The notes beneath the pieces were generated by a model. That model saw only the letters and a program-made list of their open reading frames with translations, did not search any database and had not been told where the DNA came from. Below, one piece after another: positions 7,772-15,574 of a stretch of 29,528 bases of DNA. The DNA lies in NCBI GenBank assembly GCA_035259145.1, contig DATFWQ010000030.1, positions 1-29,528 on the forward strand, given 5' to 3'. Position numbers and translations under genes: made by a program. This DNA is from CF-161 sp035259145 (lineage in GTDB: Bacteria > Chloroflexota > Dormibacteria > Dormibacterales > Dormibacteraceae). How positions within the stretch are numbered: the stretch's first letter is position 1; each line of letters begins with the position of its first letter.

Positions 7772-7790
7772 GCCGGCACGAAGTGCCGGC
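7772..7790 (+). repeat. Palindromic hairpin in the 5' region of the DUF11 gene
   Basis: GCCGGCAC-GAA-GTGCCGGC forms a perfect 8-bp stem with a three-base loop. It ends four bases before the AGGAGG ribosome binding site of the next gene. The arm GTGCCGGC preceded by AA also forms the hairpin at 18844-18900. It could control the leader of the downstream mRNA or be one copy of an extragenic palindrome family. Confidence 0.5.
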
Positions 7791-7807
7791 ATTCAGGAGG
7801 CGAGGGG

Positions 7808-8263
7808 ATGAGAGGACTCAGGCGAACGGTGGCGGCTGCGTTCGCCGCCGCAGCGGCTCTTGCGGTCAGCACGCCCGCGCAGGCCAGCACAGGTACAGCG
7901 GACATCGTCGCGACCATGTCAGGCCCCGCCACGGCGTCCGTCGGGCAGACGGTCGTGTATGGCGTTCAGGTGCTCAACGGCGGCCCTGATGCGGCTACCG
8001 GGATCGGCTTCACGGCCACCCTGAGCGGCCCTGGGCAGTACACCCTCAACATCGTGCAACCGACGGCGAAGTGCCGGATCCGTGGCTCAACGATCTCTTG
8101 CGACGTGGGCGGAATCAACATCCGCGGCGGCAGCGTCGTCTTCGACATCGGCGTCACGATGACGGCAGCCGGAACGGTGGTTCAGAACTTCACCGCAACC
8201 GCCAAACAGACCGATCCCAATCCGTCCAACAACTCGGGGACGATCACGACCACGGTGTCGTGA
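7808..8263 (+). CDS. Secreted DUF11/CARDB-like Ig-fold protein
   Basis: A 151-residue protein with a clear Sec signal peptide: basic MRGLRR, a long alanine-rich core, and likely cleavage after TPAQA near residue 26. The rest is one DUF11-type immunoglobulin-like domain: DIVATMSGPATASVGQTVVY, VLNGGPDAATGIGFTATL and the C-terminal ATAKQTDPNPSNNSGTITTTV that closes such domains. Two cysteines (in AKCRIRGSTISCDVG) could form a disulfide. DUF11 domains usually occur as repeats in large cell-surface proteins; a free single domain is small for the family. It has an excellent ribosome binding site (AGGAGG, eight bases before ATG). Function is unknown; an extracellular adhesion or structural role is likely. 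Confidence 0.82.
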   Translation: MRGLRRTVAAAFAAAAALAVSTPAQASTGTADIVATMSGPATASVGQTVVYGVQVLNGGPDAATGIGFTATLSGPGQYTLNIVQPTAKCRIRGSTISCDVGGINIRGGSVVFDIGVTMTAAGTVVQNFTATAKQTDPNPSNNSGTITTTVS

Positions 8264-8277
8264 GTGCGGCCTTCGAC

Positions 8278-8306
8278 GGGCCGGTCTCGCCAGCCAGCGC
8301 CGGCCC
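8278..8306 (+). terminator. Hairpin after the DUF11 gene
   Basis: GGGCCGG at 8278-8284 pairs with CCGGCCC at 8300-8306 across a 15-base loop, 15 bases past the DUF11 stop. No T-run follows. A weak terminator candidate only. Confidence 0.3.
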
Positions 8307-8375
8307 GGCCACCTGCCGTCCTCGGAGCTCGCGCATCCCGCGGAGCCCGATGACGCGACAACGCACAATGCTCGA

Positions 8376-8921
8376 ATGACCGGACCGACCATTCGGGCGC
8401 GCGTGCAGAGCAACCTCGAGTTCCGCTGGACGGCGCTTATCCGGAGCCGTCTGGACGGGATCACCGACGAGGAGTACCTGTGGGAGCCTGCCGCCGGCTG
8501 TCTCACTGTGCGGCCCGACGGGAGCGGCAGGTACACGCTGGATCCGGTGAGGCCCCCCGAGCCCCCGCTCGGCAACATCGCGTGGCGGATGGCTCACCTG
8601 GCCTTCAGCCTATCCGCGCACCCCGTGGCAGCGGCGGCGTTCGGGCCCGCCTGGCCAAGGGCGGAACTGGCTGCTCCCGCGGGGACCGCAGGCGAGGGCA
8701 TAGGCCGCCTGGATCGAGCCTACGCGCACTGGCACGGTGCGGTCGGCGCTCTCTCGGACGCCGACCTCGATCGCCGCCTCGGCCCGGCGGCGCGTTCGTA
8801 CGCGGAGAGCACGGTTCTCGACCTGGTCCTGCACATCCAGGCCGAGGCCCTGCAGCGCGGGGCGGACCTTTGCCTGCTCCGCGACCTCTACTGGCACCTC
8901 CACGGACGCACGACCCAGTAG
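8376..8921 (+). CDS. DinB-like (YfiT/bacillithiol-transferase fold) protein
   Basis: A 181-residue all-alpha protein resembling the DinB superfamily, four-helix-bundle proteins that often bind a metal through three histidines and transfer thiols or act in stress response. Seen: a first helix with RWTALIRSRLDGITDEEYLWEP, a GNIAWRMAHLAF segment with candidate ligand His74, and a last helix STVLDLVLHIQAEALQRGADLCLLRDLY with a second candidate His near 155. The repeated LDGITDEEYLWEPA phrase is common in actinobacterial/chloroflexal DinB_2 proteins. No ribosome binding site is seen before ATG 8376, so the start is by family fit. The next gene begins five bases after its stop, so the two are probably co-transcribed. 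Molecular function is unknown. Confidence 0.75.
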   Translation: MTGPTIRARVQSNLEFRWTALIRSRLDGITDEEYLWEPAAGCLTVRPDGSGRYTLDPVRPPEPPLGNIAWRMAHLAFSLSAHPVAAAAFGPAWPRAELAAPAGTAGEGIGRLDRAYAHWHGAVGALSDADLDRRLGPAARSYAESTVLDLVLHIQAEALQRGADLCLLRDLYWHLHGRTTQ

Positions 8922-8925
8922 ACCG

Positions 8926-9993
8926 ATGGCCGACGAGCGCGTTCAGCTGGCCATGCGGAACTGGGCGCCACGCTTCGTCGTGCGCGGTGTCGACTACGGC
9001 GACGTGCTCCGCCTCACGGACGCCATCGAGGCCTGGGAGGACTGGCTGCCGCGCTGGCAGGAGCTCGCGATGGAGTGGGAGGCGCTGGCCGTGGAATGGG
9101 AGTCGGCCGGCCGAACAGGGAGCGCCGGCTCAGCGTGGCAGCGCGCCGCCCTCGGCTTCCACTTCGCACGCTTCCTGTCGGTCGAGGACGAGCAGGCCTA
9201 CCTTGCGGCGTCGGAGCGTGCGGTGGCGGCTCATCGGAAGGCTTTCCGTCTTCTGGATCCCACCGCCGAGCGGATCGAGACGACGCTCGGGCCGGCCCGC
9301 ATGGCAGGAGTGCTGCGCCGGCCGGCCAGGGTGGGGCGGCCGCCCCTTGTGATGCTGGTGCCAGGCCTCGACTCGACAAAGGAGGAATTCTGGGAGTGGT
9401 CGGAGGTCTTACTGGCGCGCGGCCTCGCCACTCTGGCCGTCGACGGCCCAGGCCAGGGCGAAGGCGGCTATGGCGAGGGCCGAATGCGGCCGGAGTACGA
9501 GGCGGCCGTCACCGCGTTCCTCGATGCCCTCCAGGGTCGAGACGACCTCGATCTGGACCAGGTCGGGCTGGCCGGCGTCAGCCTGGGCGGCTACTATGCG
9601 CCGCGGGCGGCCGCCTACGAGCGTCGCGTGCGGGCGGTGGTCGCGATCGGCGGCTCCTATGACGTCGCCGAGTGCTGGCACCGCCTCCCGCCGATGAGTC
9701 GAGCCAAGGTCCGCTACCACCTGGGCCGCCTCACCGAGTCGGAGGCGGTCGAACGGCTGCGCGCCTTCAACCTGCGAGAAGCCGCGCCGGCGCTTGAGCA
9801 GCCTCTGCTCATCGTCTTCGGCAGGCGGGATCCGCTGGTCCCGTACCAGCAGGCGGAGCGTCTCGCCGCCGAAGCTCCAAATGCTCAGCTGGTCATGTTC
9901 GAGACCGGGAACCACTGCTGCACCAACCTGTTCTGGCGCCATACCGCGCTGGAGGCGGACTGGCTGGCGGAGCGTCTCGGAGGCGCTGGATGA
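8926..9993 (+). CDS. Alpha/beta hydrolase of the FrsA / 2,6-dihydropseudooxynicotine hydrolase type
   Basis: A 355-residue serine hydrolase. An N-terminal helical domain (1-~120) precedes the alpha/beta-hydrolase core, as in 2,6-dihydropseudooxynicotine hydrolase, a C-C bond hydrolase. Catalytic residues can be proposed: nucleophile Ser219 in GVSLGG, Asp302 in FGRRDPLVP and His330 in ETGNHCC. PGLDSTKEEFWEW (147-159) matches the family segment that carries an extra active-site Glu (E153 or E154). ATG 8926 is chosen because it directly follows the DinB gene and the family starts near there; the open frame extends further upstream inside that gene. Substrate unknown: an ester, amide or beta-diketone. 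Confidence 0.85.
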   Translation: MADERVQLAMRNWAPRFVVRGVDYGDVLRLTDAIEAWEDWLPRWQELAMEWEALAVEWESAGRTGSAGSAWQRAALGFHFARFLSVEDEQAYLAASERAVAAHRKAFRLLDPTAERIETTLGPARMAGVLRRPARVGRPPLVMLVPGLDSTKEEFWEWSEVLLARGLATLAVDGPGQGEGGYGEGRMRPEYEAAVTAFLDALQGRDDLDLDQVGLAGVSLGGYYAPRAAAYERRVRAVVAIGGSYDVAECWHRLPPMSRAKVRYHLGRLTESEAVERLRAFNLREAAPALEQPLLIVFGRRDPLVPYQQAERLAAEAPNAQLVMFETGNHCCTNLFWRHTALEADWLAERLGGAG

Positions 9994-10141
9994 GATCGGC
10001 GCATCGTCAGGCCGTCCCAGAGGACGCCGCTGGACCCTGACTGGCCTGTCAAGGTAGGCTTTCGACTTTTCAAGCTTTACGTTCGTCCCGTCCACGGAGA
10101 GCGAAGGCTTGGGTACGGTACTAGCAGAGGAGGCACTTCAG
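9994..10141. other. Intergenic space before the VOC gene
   Basis: No gene is supported here. It holds the promoter region of the following gene, and an AGAGGAGG ribosome binding site at its end. Confidence 0.5.
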
Positions 10142-10510
10142 ATGGCAGATAGCGCAGTCAGTTGGTGGGAGATCGACGTTCCCGACGTCAAGCAGGCACA
10201 GCAGTTCTACGAGCTTGTCTGCCCCGGATGGACGTTCCAGCCGATGGAGGGTTTCGAGGGCTACGTGATCGTGAACGTCGCCGGAACCGGCGTCGGCGCC
10301 CTCCAGGCCTCGACCGAGAGTGAGCCGTCCGGCCGCGGGATCAGGCTGTACGTCGACGCGTCCAACCTGGAGGACACGCTGGCCCGCGTCCGCCAGGGCG
10401 GCGGCAAGGTGGAGCAGGAGCGGATGCCGATTCCAGGGGACCAGTGGATCGGTACGGCCCGCGACCCCTTCGGGAACCGGATCGGCTTCCTGACGAGCAA
10501 CCCGGCCTAG
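10142..10510 (+). CDS. VOC (glyoxalase/bleomycin resistance/dioxygenase) superfamily protein
   Basis: A 122-residue single-module VOC protein. It opens with WWEIDVPDVKQAQQFYELVCPGW, the usual beta-alpha start of these modules, and closes with the second half, RQGGGKVEQERMPIPGDQW ... ARDPFGNRIGFLTS. The PFGN-x-IGF ending is common in VOC proteins annotated as glyoxalase-like. The first metal-ligand position carries Glu10 in WEID, and the phrase DPFGNRIGF lacks the usual final Glu, so metal-dependent catalysis is unproven. ATG 10142 is chosen for the AGAGGAGG site eight bases upstream; a TTG at 10109 would also be in frame but lacks such a site. Substrate unknown. Confidence 0.85.
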   Translation: MADSAVSWWEIDVPDVKQAQQFYELVCPGWTFQPMEGFEGYVIVNVAGTGVGALQASTESEPSGRGIRLYVDASNLEDTLARVRQGGGKVEQERMPIPGDQWIGTARDPFGNRIGFLTSNPA

Positions 10511-10518
10511 TCATTGCA

Positions 10519-10538
10519 GGGGGAGGCAGGCCTCCCCC
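10519..10538. terminator. Bidirectional terminator candidate
   Basis: GGGGGAGG (10519-10526) and CCTCCCCC (10531-10538) form a perfect 8-bp stem with a CAGG loop, placed between the convergent VOC and carboxymuconolactone-decarboxylase genes. No T-run is seen. Confidence 0.5.
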
Positions 10539-10575
10539 TCCTGATCCCCTCCGTGCTGGCGTGGAGGGTAGCCGC

Positions 10576-11181
10576 CTAGCTGCCTGACGAGGTGGAGCTG
10601 ATCCGCGCCCCTTCCGGCCAGGCCTGCGCCACCCCCTCCGGGAGAGGTACGGCGAAGGCGTTCAAGGTGAAGCTGACCAGCGTGTAGTAACCGCACAGCG
10701 AAACGAGCTCGACCACGCCCTGGCGGCCGAGCGCCTCCACAGCCCTGGCGAAGGTCGCGTCGTCGACCCCACCGCCCACCGCGAGCTGGCGGGTGAACGC
10801 GTACGCCACCGCTTCGTCGTCGGCCTCGAATGATGGCGTCTCGCCGCGTCCGATCGCGGCGGCGATCGAATCGTCGACGCCGTGCTCGCGGGCCAGCTTC
10901 GAGTGCGCCCACCACTCGAACTCGGCCTTCCAGTGAGCGGCAACCACGAGTATCGCCAGCTCGAGGAGCCTGCGGTCGACAGAGCTCTCGAAGCGCAGGG
11001 CTGCCCCCAGCTCGCTCACCCGGGCACCCACACCTGGTGCGTAGAGCCAGGCGTTGAAGGGGCCGACCAGTCCACCCGCCTGGGTGACGATGTTCCCGCC
11101 GCGAGTGCTGACCAGCGCGTCCCACACGGCGCGCCCTGCATCGTCGAGGTCAGTTCGCTGAAGGTACGGCAGACGGCTCAT
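10576..11181 (-). CDS. Carboxymuconolactone decarboxylase family protein
   Basis: A 201-residue all-helical protein of the CMD/AhpD-like family. Typical parts are VGPFNAWLYAPGVGARVSELGAALRF (~39-64), the helix ELAILVVAAHWKAEFEWWAHSKLA, and the C-terminal GRQGVVELVSLCGYYTLVSFTLNAF. It has no CxxC in the AhpD position: VAAHWKAEFEWWAH replaces it, so thiol peroxidase-partner activity like AhpD is unlikely, and it belongs with the CMD-like group found in aromatic-degradation and unknown contexts. Length is longer than the ~120-residue decarboxylase itself. The ATG at 11181 is the only good start; a divergent serine hydrolase gene begins 120 bases away. Confidence 0.85.
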   Translation of the reverse strand: MSRLPYLQRTDLDDAGRAVWDALVSTRGGNIVTQAGGLVGPFNAWLYAPGVGARVSELGAALRFESSVDRRLLELAILVVAAHWKAEFEWWAHSKLAREHGVDDSIAAAIGRGETPSFEADDEAVAYAFTRQLAVGGGVDDATFARAVEALGRQGVVELVSLCGYYTLVSFTLNAFAVPLPEGVAQAWPEGARISSTSSGS

Positions 11182-11301
11182 GGCACAGACTGTAAAAGGG
11201 CGGTGGCGGTGGACGTGGACCTGGCGCTCGAGCGGGAGCTGCTGGTCGCGGCTGGGCGAGGTAACTCGGAGTCATTCGAGCAGCAAAGATCGGAGGACGT
11301 G

Positions 11302-12495
11302 ATGACGACATCTTCTTTGTCAGCCGCCGGGCTCGACCGCCTGCATCGAGCGATGGCGGCTCGGGTGGCGAAGGGCGAGATGCCCGGCATCGTGACCCTT
11401 GTCGCCCAGGGTGACGAAGTGCACCTCGACGCGATCGGCACAATGACGTTCGGCGGCGAGCAACCCATGCGACGCGACACGATCTTCCGAATCGCGTCGT
11501 TGACAAAACCGATCCTCGCAGCGGCGGCGATGATGCTGGTCGAGGATGGCGCGCTCGCCCTCGAGGAGCCGGTCGATCGGTTGCTCCCGGAGCTGGCGAA
11601 CCGGAGGGTGCTCCGGCACGTCGACGGTCCGCTCGACGACACGGTCGCCGCCAACCGCCCTATCACCGTCGAGGACCTGCTCACGTTCCGCATGGGCTAT
11701 GGCATGCTGCTCGAGCCAACCTTCGATCCGCCGTTCCCGATCGTCCAGGCGGCCAACGAGCTCCAGCTCGTCATGGGGCCGCCTGACCCGCGGACCCCGC
11801 ACGAACCCGACCGGTGGATCGAGCGCTTCGGGAGGCTGCCGCTGATGTATCAACCCGGGGAGCGGTGGCAGTACAACACCGGCTCGCTCGTGCTGGGGGT
11901 TCTGGTTGCGCGCGCCGCGGGCGAGCCGCTGGAGGAGTTCTTCAGAACGCGCATATTCGAGCCGCTGGACATGCGGGAGACCGGCTTCTCACTACACGGC
12001 GAGCAAGCTGCGCGGCTGCCGAGCCAGTACATGACCAACTTCGAGACAGGCAAGCTGCAGCTGCAGACGCTCACCGGCCCCGACGTGTGGACCAGGCCGC
12101 CGGCGTTCCCGTCCGGCGCGGGTGGACTCGTCTCGACCGCGGACGAATACCTGGCATTCGCGAGGCTGCTGCTGAACAAGGGCCTCCATGAGGACGAGCG
12201 GCTCCTGTCGGAGCAATCCATCGAGATGATGACGACCAACCACCTCACCCCTGAGCAGATCGCGGGAGGCGGCCCCCTGCTCGCCGGAAGTGGGTGGGGT
12301 TTCGGCATGGCCGTCACCGTCGCGGCGGACGACGTATCACCGGTTCCGGGCCGCTATGGCTGGGCCGGCGGATACGGCACGACGTGGTTCAACGATCCGC
12401 ACCGTCAAGTGGTTGCGATCGCGATGACGCAGACGGTTGACTTCCTGTTCAACGGCGGTCTGGCCGAGTTCGACGCGCTGGCGGCGAAAGCATAG
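11302..12495 (+). CDS. Serine hydrolase, class C beta-lactamase fold (esterase/EstB-like)
   Basis: A 397-residue protein of the beta-lactamase/penicillin-binding-protein fold. Catalytic motifs: Ser66-x-x-Lys69 (IASLTK), Tyr191 in RWQYNTGSLVLG (the YxN-equivalent) and GGYGT at 356-360 in the KTG position. These fit family VIII carboxylesterases and D-aminopeptidase-like enzymes more than true beta-lactamases. No signal peptide is visible from ATG 11302, so it is probably cytoplasmic. That start has GGAGG five bases upstream (11292-11296). The frame is open much further upstream, through the complementary strand of the previous gene, but that extension has no start signal. It could act on esters or beta-lactam-like compounds; substrate unknown. 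Confidence 0.88.
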   Translation: MTTSSLSAAGLDRLHRAMAARVAKGEMPGIVTLVAQGDEVHLDAIGTMTFGGEQPMRRDTIFRIASLTKPILAAAAMMLVEDGALALEEPVDRLLPELANRRVLRHVDGPLDDTVAANRPITVEDLLTFRMGYGMLLEPTFDPPFPIVQAANELQLVMGPPDPRTPHEPDRWIERFGRLPLMYQPGERWQYNTGSLVLGVLVARAAGEPLEEFFRTRIFEPLDMRETGFSLHGEQAARLPSQYMTNFETGKLQLQTLTGPDVWTRPPAFPSGAGGLVSTADEYLAFARLLLNKGLHEDERLLSEQSIEMMTTNHLTPEQIAGGGPLLAGSGWGFGMAVTVAADDVSPVPGRYGWAGGYGTTWFNDPHRQVVAIAMTQTVDFLFNGGLAEFDALAAKA

Positions 12496-12522
12496 AGACG
12501 GTCGAAGTGCGTGCAATCTGCG

Positions 12523-12993
12523 TCAGGCGGGTCTGTTCGACGCGAGCTCCATGAGTCGTGCCGCGACGCCGTCGACGAAGTCTTTGATTGTCGCCTCGGC
12601 TGCGTTGTGCATAACCGCCTCGTCGATCTCGCGACCGAGCGCGCCCAGCGGCGGCTGATACGTGCCGCCCAACCAGAGCTTGGACGAGTGGGTCCCGAGC
12701 GGTTCGACGGTCAGCTTCGCGTCAAGGACGGGGAACAGCTGGCTCGGGCCCGTGGCTCGCCAGGCGATGGGGATCACGAGCCACTGGCCCGCGATCTCTG
12801 GCTGACCAAGGGTCAGTTCGACCTGCTTACTGATGCGGGCGGCCGGAGCGCTGAACCCGACACGCGCCAGATAGCGACGCGCGCCAATCGGCTCCGCGAT
12901 CGACGCCGGCAGCCAGCGTTCAGGCGGCTCGAGCAGCTCACGCCGAACACTGTGCGCCGGCTGGTTGACGTGCACGTCGTGCCTTATGTACAT
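12523..12993 (-). CDS. SRPBCC (START/polyketide cyclase-like) family protein
   Basis: A 156-residue protein resembling the SRPBCC superfamily of hydrophobic-ligand-binding barrels: a short N-terminal strand with HDVHVNQPAHSVRREL, then a run of strands (TLGQPEIAGQWLVIPIAWRA; FPVLDAKLTVEPL; SKLWLGGTYQPPLG) and a long C-terminal helix (HNAAEATIKDFVDGVAARLMEL). The combination GTYQPPLGALGREIDEA is common in actinobacterial members. ATG 12993 starts the domain cleanly; the upstream open frame to 13089 adds only low-complexity residues. No strong ribosome binding site is seen. It ends 27 bases from the convergent serine hydrolase gene. Ligand and role unknown. Confidence 0.75.
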   Translation of the reverse strand: MYIRHDVHVNQPAHSVRRELLEPPERWLPASIAEPIGARRYLARVGFSAPAARISKQVELTLGQPEIAGQWLVIPIAWRATGPSQLFPVLDAKLTVEPLGTHSSKLWLGGTYQPPLGALGREIDEAVMHNAAEATIKDFVDGVAARLMELASNRPA

Positions 12994-13129
12994 GCACACA
13001 GCTTCGCTCGCCGGCGTTCGCGCGCCAAGGGCCGAAGGGCCCTGCGACCGACCCCCCGGCCGGCTGGCCATGGTGCTGCGCTCGGCCATCGGATGCTTCT
13101 GGCACTGCGGTCAACCAGCCGCTTGCGGC

Positions 13130-13145
13130 AGGGCCGTTCGGCCCT
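13130..13145. promoter_or_regulatory. Small hairpin upstream of the small membrane protein gene
   Basis: AGGGCC-GTTC-GGCCCT forms a 6-bp stem with tetraloop about 50 bases before the small gene at 13197. It could end a short upstream transcript or be a leader structure. Low weight. Confidence 0.25.
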
Positions 13146-13196
13146 ATCGCAGGGGCCCTCCTGACAGCCATCGTTGGCGCCAGGAGGTGATCGGCC

Positions 13197-13349
13197 ATGC
13201 GAGTTCCACCGGAGGTCACTACATCTGCATTGACTGACCCGCTCCAGTGGATCGTGCTCATCGGCTATGGGCTGGCCACTGCCGCCCTCGCCGGCCTGGC
13301 GATCGGGTTCGGCCTGGTGGTGGCGATTGTGCGAGGCGGCTTCCGCTGA
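13197..13349 (+). CDS. Small single-pass membrane protein (50 residues)
   Basis: A 50-residue frame with a near-perfect ribosome binding site, AGGAGGTGA at 13182-13190, six bases before ATG 13197. The protein has about 16 polar N-terminal residues, one long hydrophobic segment (~19-45, WIVLIGYGLATAALAGLAIG then FGLVVAIV) and a basic end RGGFR, so it would sit in the membrane with the C-terminus inside. The hydrophobic stretch is glycine-rich with several small-xxx-small pairs, suggesting helix packing. The sigma factor gene begins 72 bases later on the same strand, and a partner role in that signalling system is possible but unproven. No family recognised. Confidence rests on the ribosome binding site and the composition. 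Confidence 0.6.
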   Translation: MRVPPEVTTSALTDPLQWIVLIGYGLATAALAGLAIGFGLVVAIVRGGFR

Positions 13350-13421
13350 AGTGTTACCGCCTGACGGAGGCACGCCGCAAGATGTGAAGAACCGATGGCT
13401 TGACCGCATATAAGGTGCGGG

Positions 13422-13910
13422 ATGGCCATGGACGTCGCGAGCTTCGAACTCGCGCTGGAGGAGGCGATCGGGCCCGCCCACCGTCTCGCCTGCGGGATGG
13501 TGCACGACCCGCAGGCGGCCGAGGACCTGGTCCAGGAGGCCGCGGTCAAGGCATGGCGCAAACGGCACCAGCTGCGCCCGGGCGCCCCTCTCCGTCCCTG
13601 GTTCCTGGGCATCGTTGCCAACGAGTGCCGCGCCCACTTCCGGCTCCGCTGGACGTCGGTGCTGAAGCGGGCTGAGCTGGCGGTCGAGAGCAGCAGCGGG
13701 GACCTGGACGCGCTCGCCGATCTCAGACGCGAGCTGCTGCGGCTGGGCGCTGACGACCGGCTCGTCATCGTGCTCCACGTCCACCTGGACATGAGCCTGG
13801 AGGACGTCGCAGCGGTCATGGGCAAGTCGCTGAGCGCCGTGCGCGGTCGCTTCTACCGGGCGATCCGCAAACTTCGGATCCGATTGGAGCTCCAGGAGGC
13901 CGTTCGATGA
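13422..13910 (+). CDS. ECF-type RNA polymerase sigma factor
   Basis: A 162-residue sigma-70 family factor with only regions 2 and 4. Region 2: AHRLACGMVHDPQAAEDLVQ...AVKAWRKR...PWFLGIVANECRAHFR (~18-76). Region 4 helix-turn-helix: LRRELLRLGADDRLVIVLHV, then MSLEDVAAVMGKSLSAVRGR (~102-148). It would direct RNA polymerase to a small regulon. ATG 13422 has AAGGTG four bases upstream; the second ATG at 13428 has better spacing (10) and cannot be excluded. The next gene starts inside its stop (ATGA overlap), the usual arrangement for a sigma factor and the membrane protein that holds it inactive. Own promoter regulation is likely, but no clear site was recognised. Confidence 0.93.
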   Translation: MAMDVASFELALEEAIGPAHRLACGMVHDPQAAEDLVQEAAVKAWRKRHQLRPGAPLRPWFLGIVANECRAHFRLRWTSVLKRAELAVESSSGDLDALADLRRELLRLGADDRLVIVLHVHLDMSLEDVAAVMGKSLSAVRGRFYRAIRKLRIRLELQEAVR

Positions 13911-15397
13911 CGGACCACCGCGACATCAGGCAGCTGCGAGCGGCGCTTGACGAGGTCACGCCGGCGGCACCTCACCTCTCGCACCTGGTGCGGGCTGCGC
14001 TGCGCGAGGCGGCCGCCGAGCCCTCCCGGTCCTTCAGGCGGCGCTTCGTCATGCCGGCCGTCGGCGCGAGCGCGCTCGCCGTAGCGCTGATAGTCGCACT
14101 CACGGTCTCACTGATCATCCGCGCGAACCACGCCGCCAGCACCGTGCCCGGCGGTCCTGCCCAACCCGCCAGCGGAGCCAGGACAGGCAGCCCGCCCCCG
14201 ACCGCGGTCCCTGGCCAGCTGGCCCTGCCGGCCGTGAACGGGTACGACGTCGGGCGGCAGGACACACTGTCGCTGGGTCGCGCGACCTCGGCCACCGACG
14301 TCTGGATCGTGCAGAAACACTCCCCCGGCTTCTTCGCGAAGCCCGGAGAGACGTTCGGGATCGTCTACCACAGCACTGACGGCGGTGCTACCTGGACGCA
14401 AAAACTGAGGTTCGAGGGTGAGTACGACTGGATGCGGTTCTCGGCCGACGGGGTCAACGGCGCGATCTGGGGTGTGACCGAGCGGGTGCCGCCATGCTCC
14501 AGGCTCCCCGGCGACTGCTCGACGGCACCGCCGCCGGCGCCCGGGATCGTGTACCGGACGGCTGACGGCGGCGAGCACTGGACGTCCAGCAGGACGCCCG
14601 ACGGCCTCAGCCTCTACCAGATGGACTTCCTCGACGCGGACCGAGGCTGGGCGATCCTCCATCCGCCGGTTGGCACGGCGCTCGACGTGTACGCGACGGT
14701 CGACGCCGGCCGGACCTGGCAGAAGCGCGGCGCGCTGGCCCCGCCCGCCAACGTCGTCATCCCGGCAACCTTCGGCAGCTCTCGGCGACTTCAGTTCTTT
14801 GACGCACAGCATGGCATCTTCCAGCCGGCTCCCGGGGCGGCGGCAGCTCTGATGACTACGGGCGATGGCGGCAGGACGTGGCAGAGGGTGGACCTGACCA
14901 CGCCTGGCGGTCTGGCTGGGCCCTCCGGTTTGGCCAGATCCGCCAACGGGCCGACGATCCTTTCAAACGGCACCGGCCTTCTGGCGGCGTGGCCGGCAGG
15001 CCCCCAGACCGGTTCCAATGTCTCCGTCTACACGACGACCGACTACGGCCGCACGTGGAGCACCCCGCGCCATCTGCCGGTGCCCGAATCAGCGCTGACC
15101 AATGGCTTTGTTTTGGGAGTGACCTTCTTTGACACCAACCACTGGTGGATCGCCATCGAGGGCCCGCCAGCGCGTCAGAACGGGCCGACCTCACCACGCG
15201 CGTCATTCACGGCAGATGGCGGCCGGACCTGGAAGACGCTGGCCAGCCCGCGCATTCTTGACCTGGTGCTGGCGAGCCCCGATGTGGGCTGGACGGAGTA
15301 CCAGCAGTGGAACTCAGGGCTCACCAATCTGGCCGTGACGAGGGATCGAGGCGCACACTGGACCGCGATCGCCCTGCCGCCCGCCGTGGACCGGTGA
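13907..15397 (+). CDS. Membrane-anchored anti-sigma-like protein with extracellular seven-Asp-box propeller
   Basis: A 496-residue protein translationally coupled to the sigma gene. Residues 1-47 are a cytoplasmic helical tail (IRQLRAALDEV ... HLSHLVRAALREAA) with no recognised zinc anti-sigma motif; a transmembrane helix spans ~50-72 (VGASALAVALIVALTVSLII); a Pro/Gly/Ala-rich linker follows (~75-110); the rest is outside the membrane. There, seven Asp boxes of the form S/T-x-D-x-G-x-x-W occur at 156, 218, 264, 318, 377, 435 and 478, spaced about 45-60 residues, as in BNR/YCF48-like beta-propellers. C197 and C204 could form a disulfide. Probably an anti-sigma factor whose propeller senses an external ligand. 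What is sensed is unknown. That the N-terminal tail binds the sigma factor is inferred from gene order. Confidence 0.85.
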   Translation: MTDHRDIRQLRAALDEVTPAAPHLSHLVRAALREAAAEPSRSFRRRFVMPAVGASALAVALIVALTVSLIIRANHAASTVPGGPAQPASGARTGSPPPTAVPGQLALPAVNGYDVGRQDTLSLGRATSATDVWIVQKHSPGFFAKPGETFGIVYHSTDGGATWTQKLRFEGEYDWMRFSADGVNGAIWGVTERVPPCSRLPGDCSTAPPPAPGIVYRTADGGEHWTSSRTPDGLSLYQMDFLDADRGWAILHPPVGTALDVYATVDAGRTWQKRGALAPPANVVIPATFGSSRRLQFFDAQHGIFQPAPGAAAALMTTGDGGRTWQRVDLTTPGGLAGPSGLARSANGPTILSNGTGLLAAWPAGPQTGSNVSVYTTTDYGRTWSTPRHLPVPESALTNGFVLGVTFFDTNHWWIAIEGPPARQNGPTSPRASFTADGGRTWKTLASPRILDLVLASPDVGWTEYQQWNSGLTNLAVTRDRGAHWTAIALPPAVDR

Positions 15398-15574
15398 CCA
15401 CTGGCTGCTGAGCCGAGCGTCAGCCTCGAAGGAGGGCCAGTTCGGGAGTGTGATCCTTGGGAGTCGGTGTTCGACCAGGAACAGCGTGGCTGCCGTCATC
15501 GACCTGCAGGCTAGGCGGGCGCGGCGGGAGCGACCTCGTCACAAACTCGTAGACCACTACGTATTCTTCTGCGT
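15398..15574. other. Space between convergent genes
   Basis: 177 bases between the propeller gene and the LuxR-type regulator, both ending here. No gene or clear hairpin terminator was recognised. Confidence 0.4.

Noticed and set aside
10882..11301. Upstream extension of the serine hydrolase frame
   Set aside because: It runs opposite the carboxymuconolactone-decarboxylase-like gene, and a good ribosome binding site stands before ATG 11302.
11302..12495. True class C beta-lactamase
   Set aside because: No signal peptide is seen, and the KTG-position motif is GGYGT, as in esterases and peptidase-like relatives.
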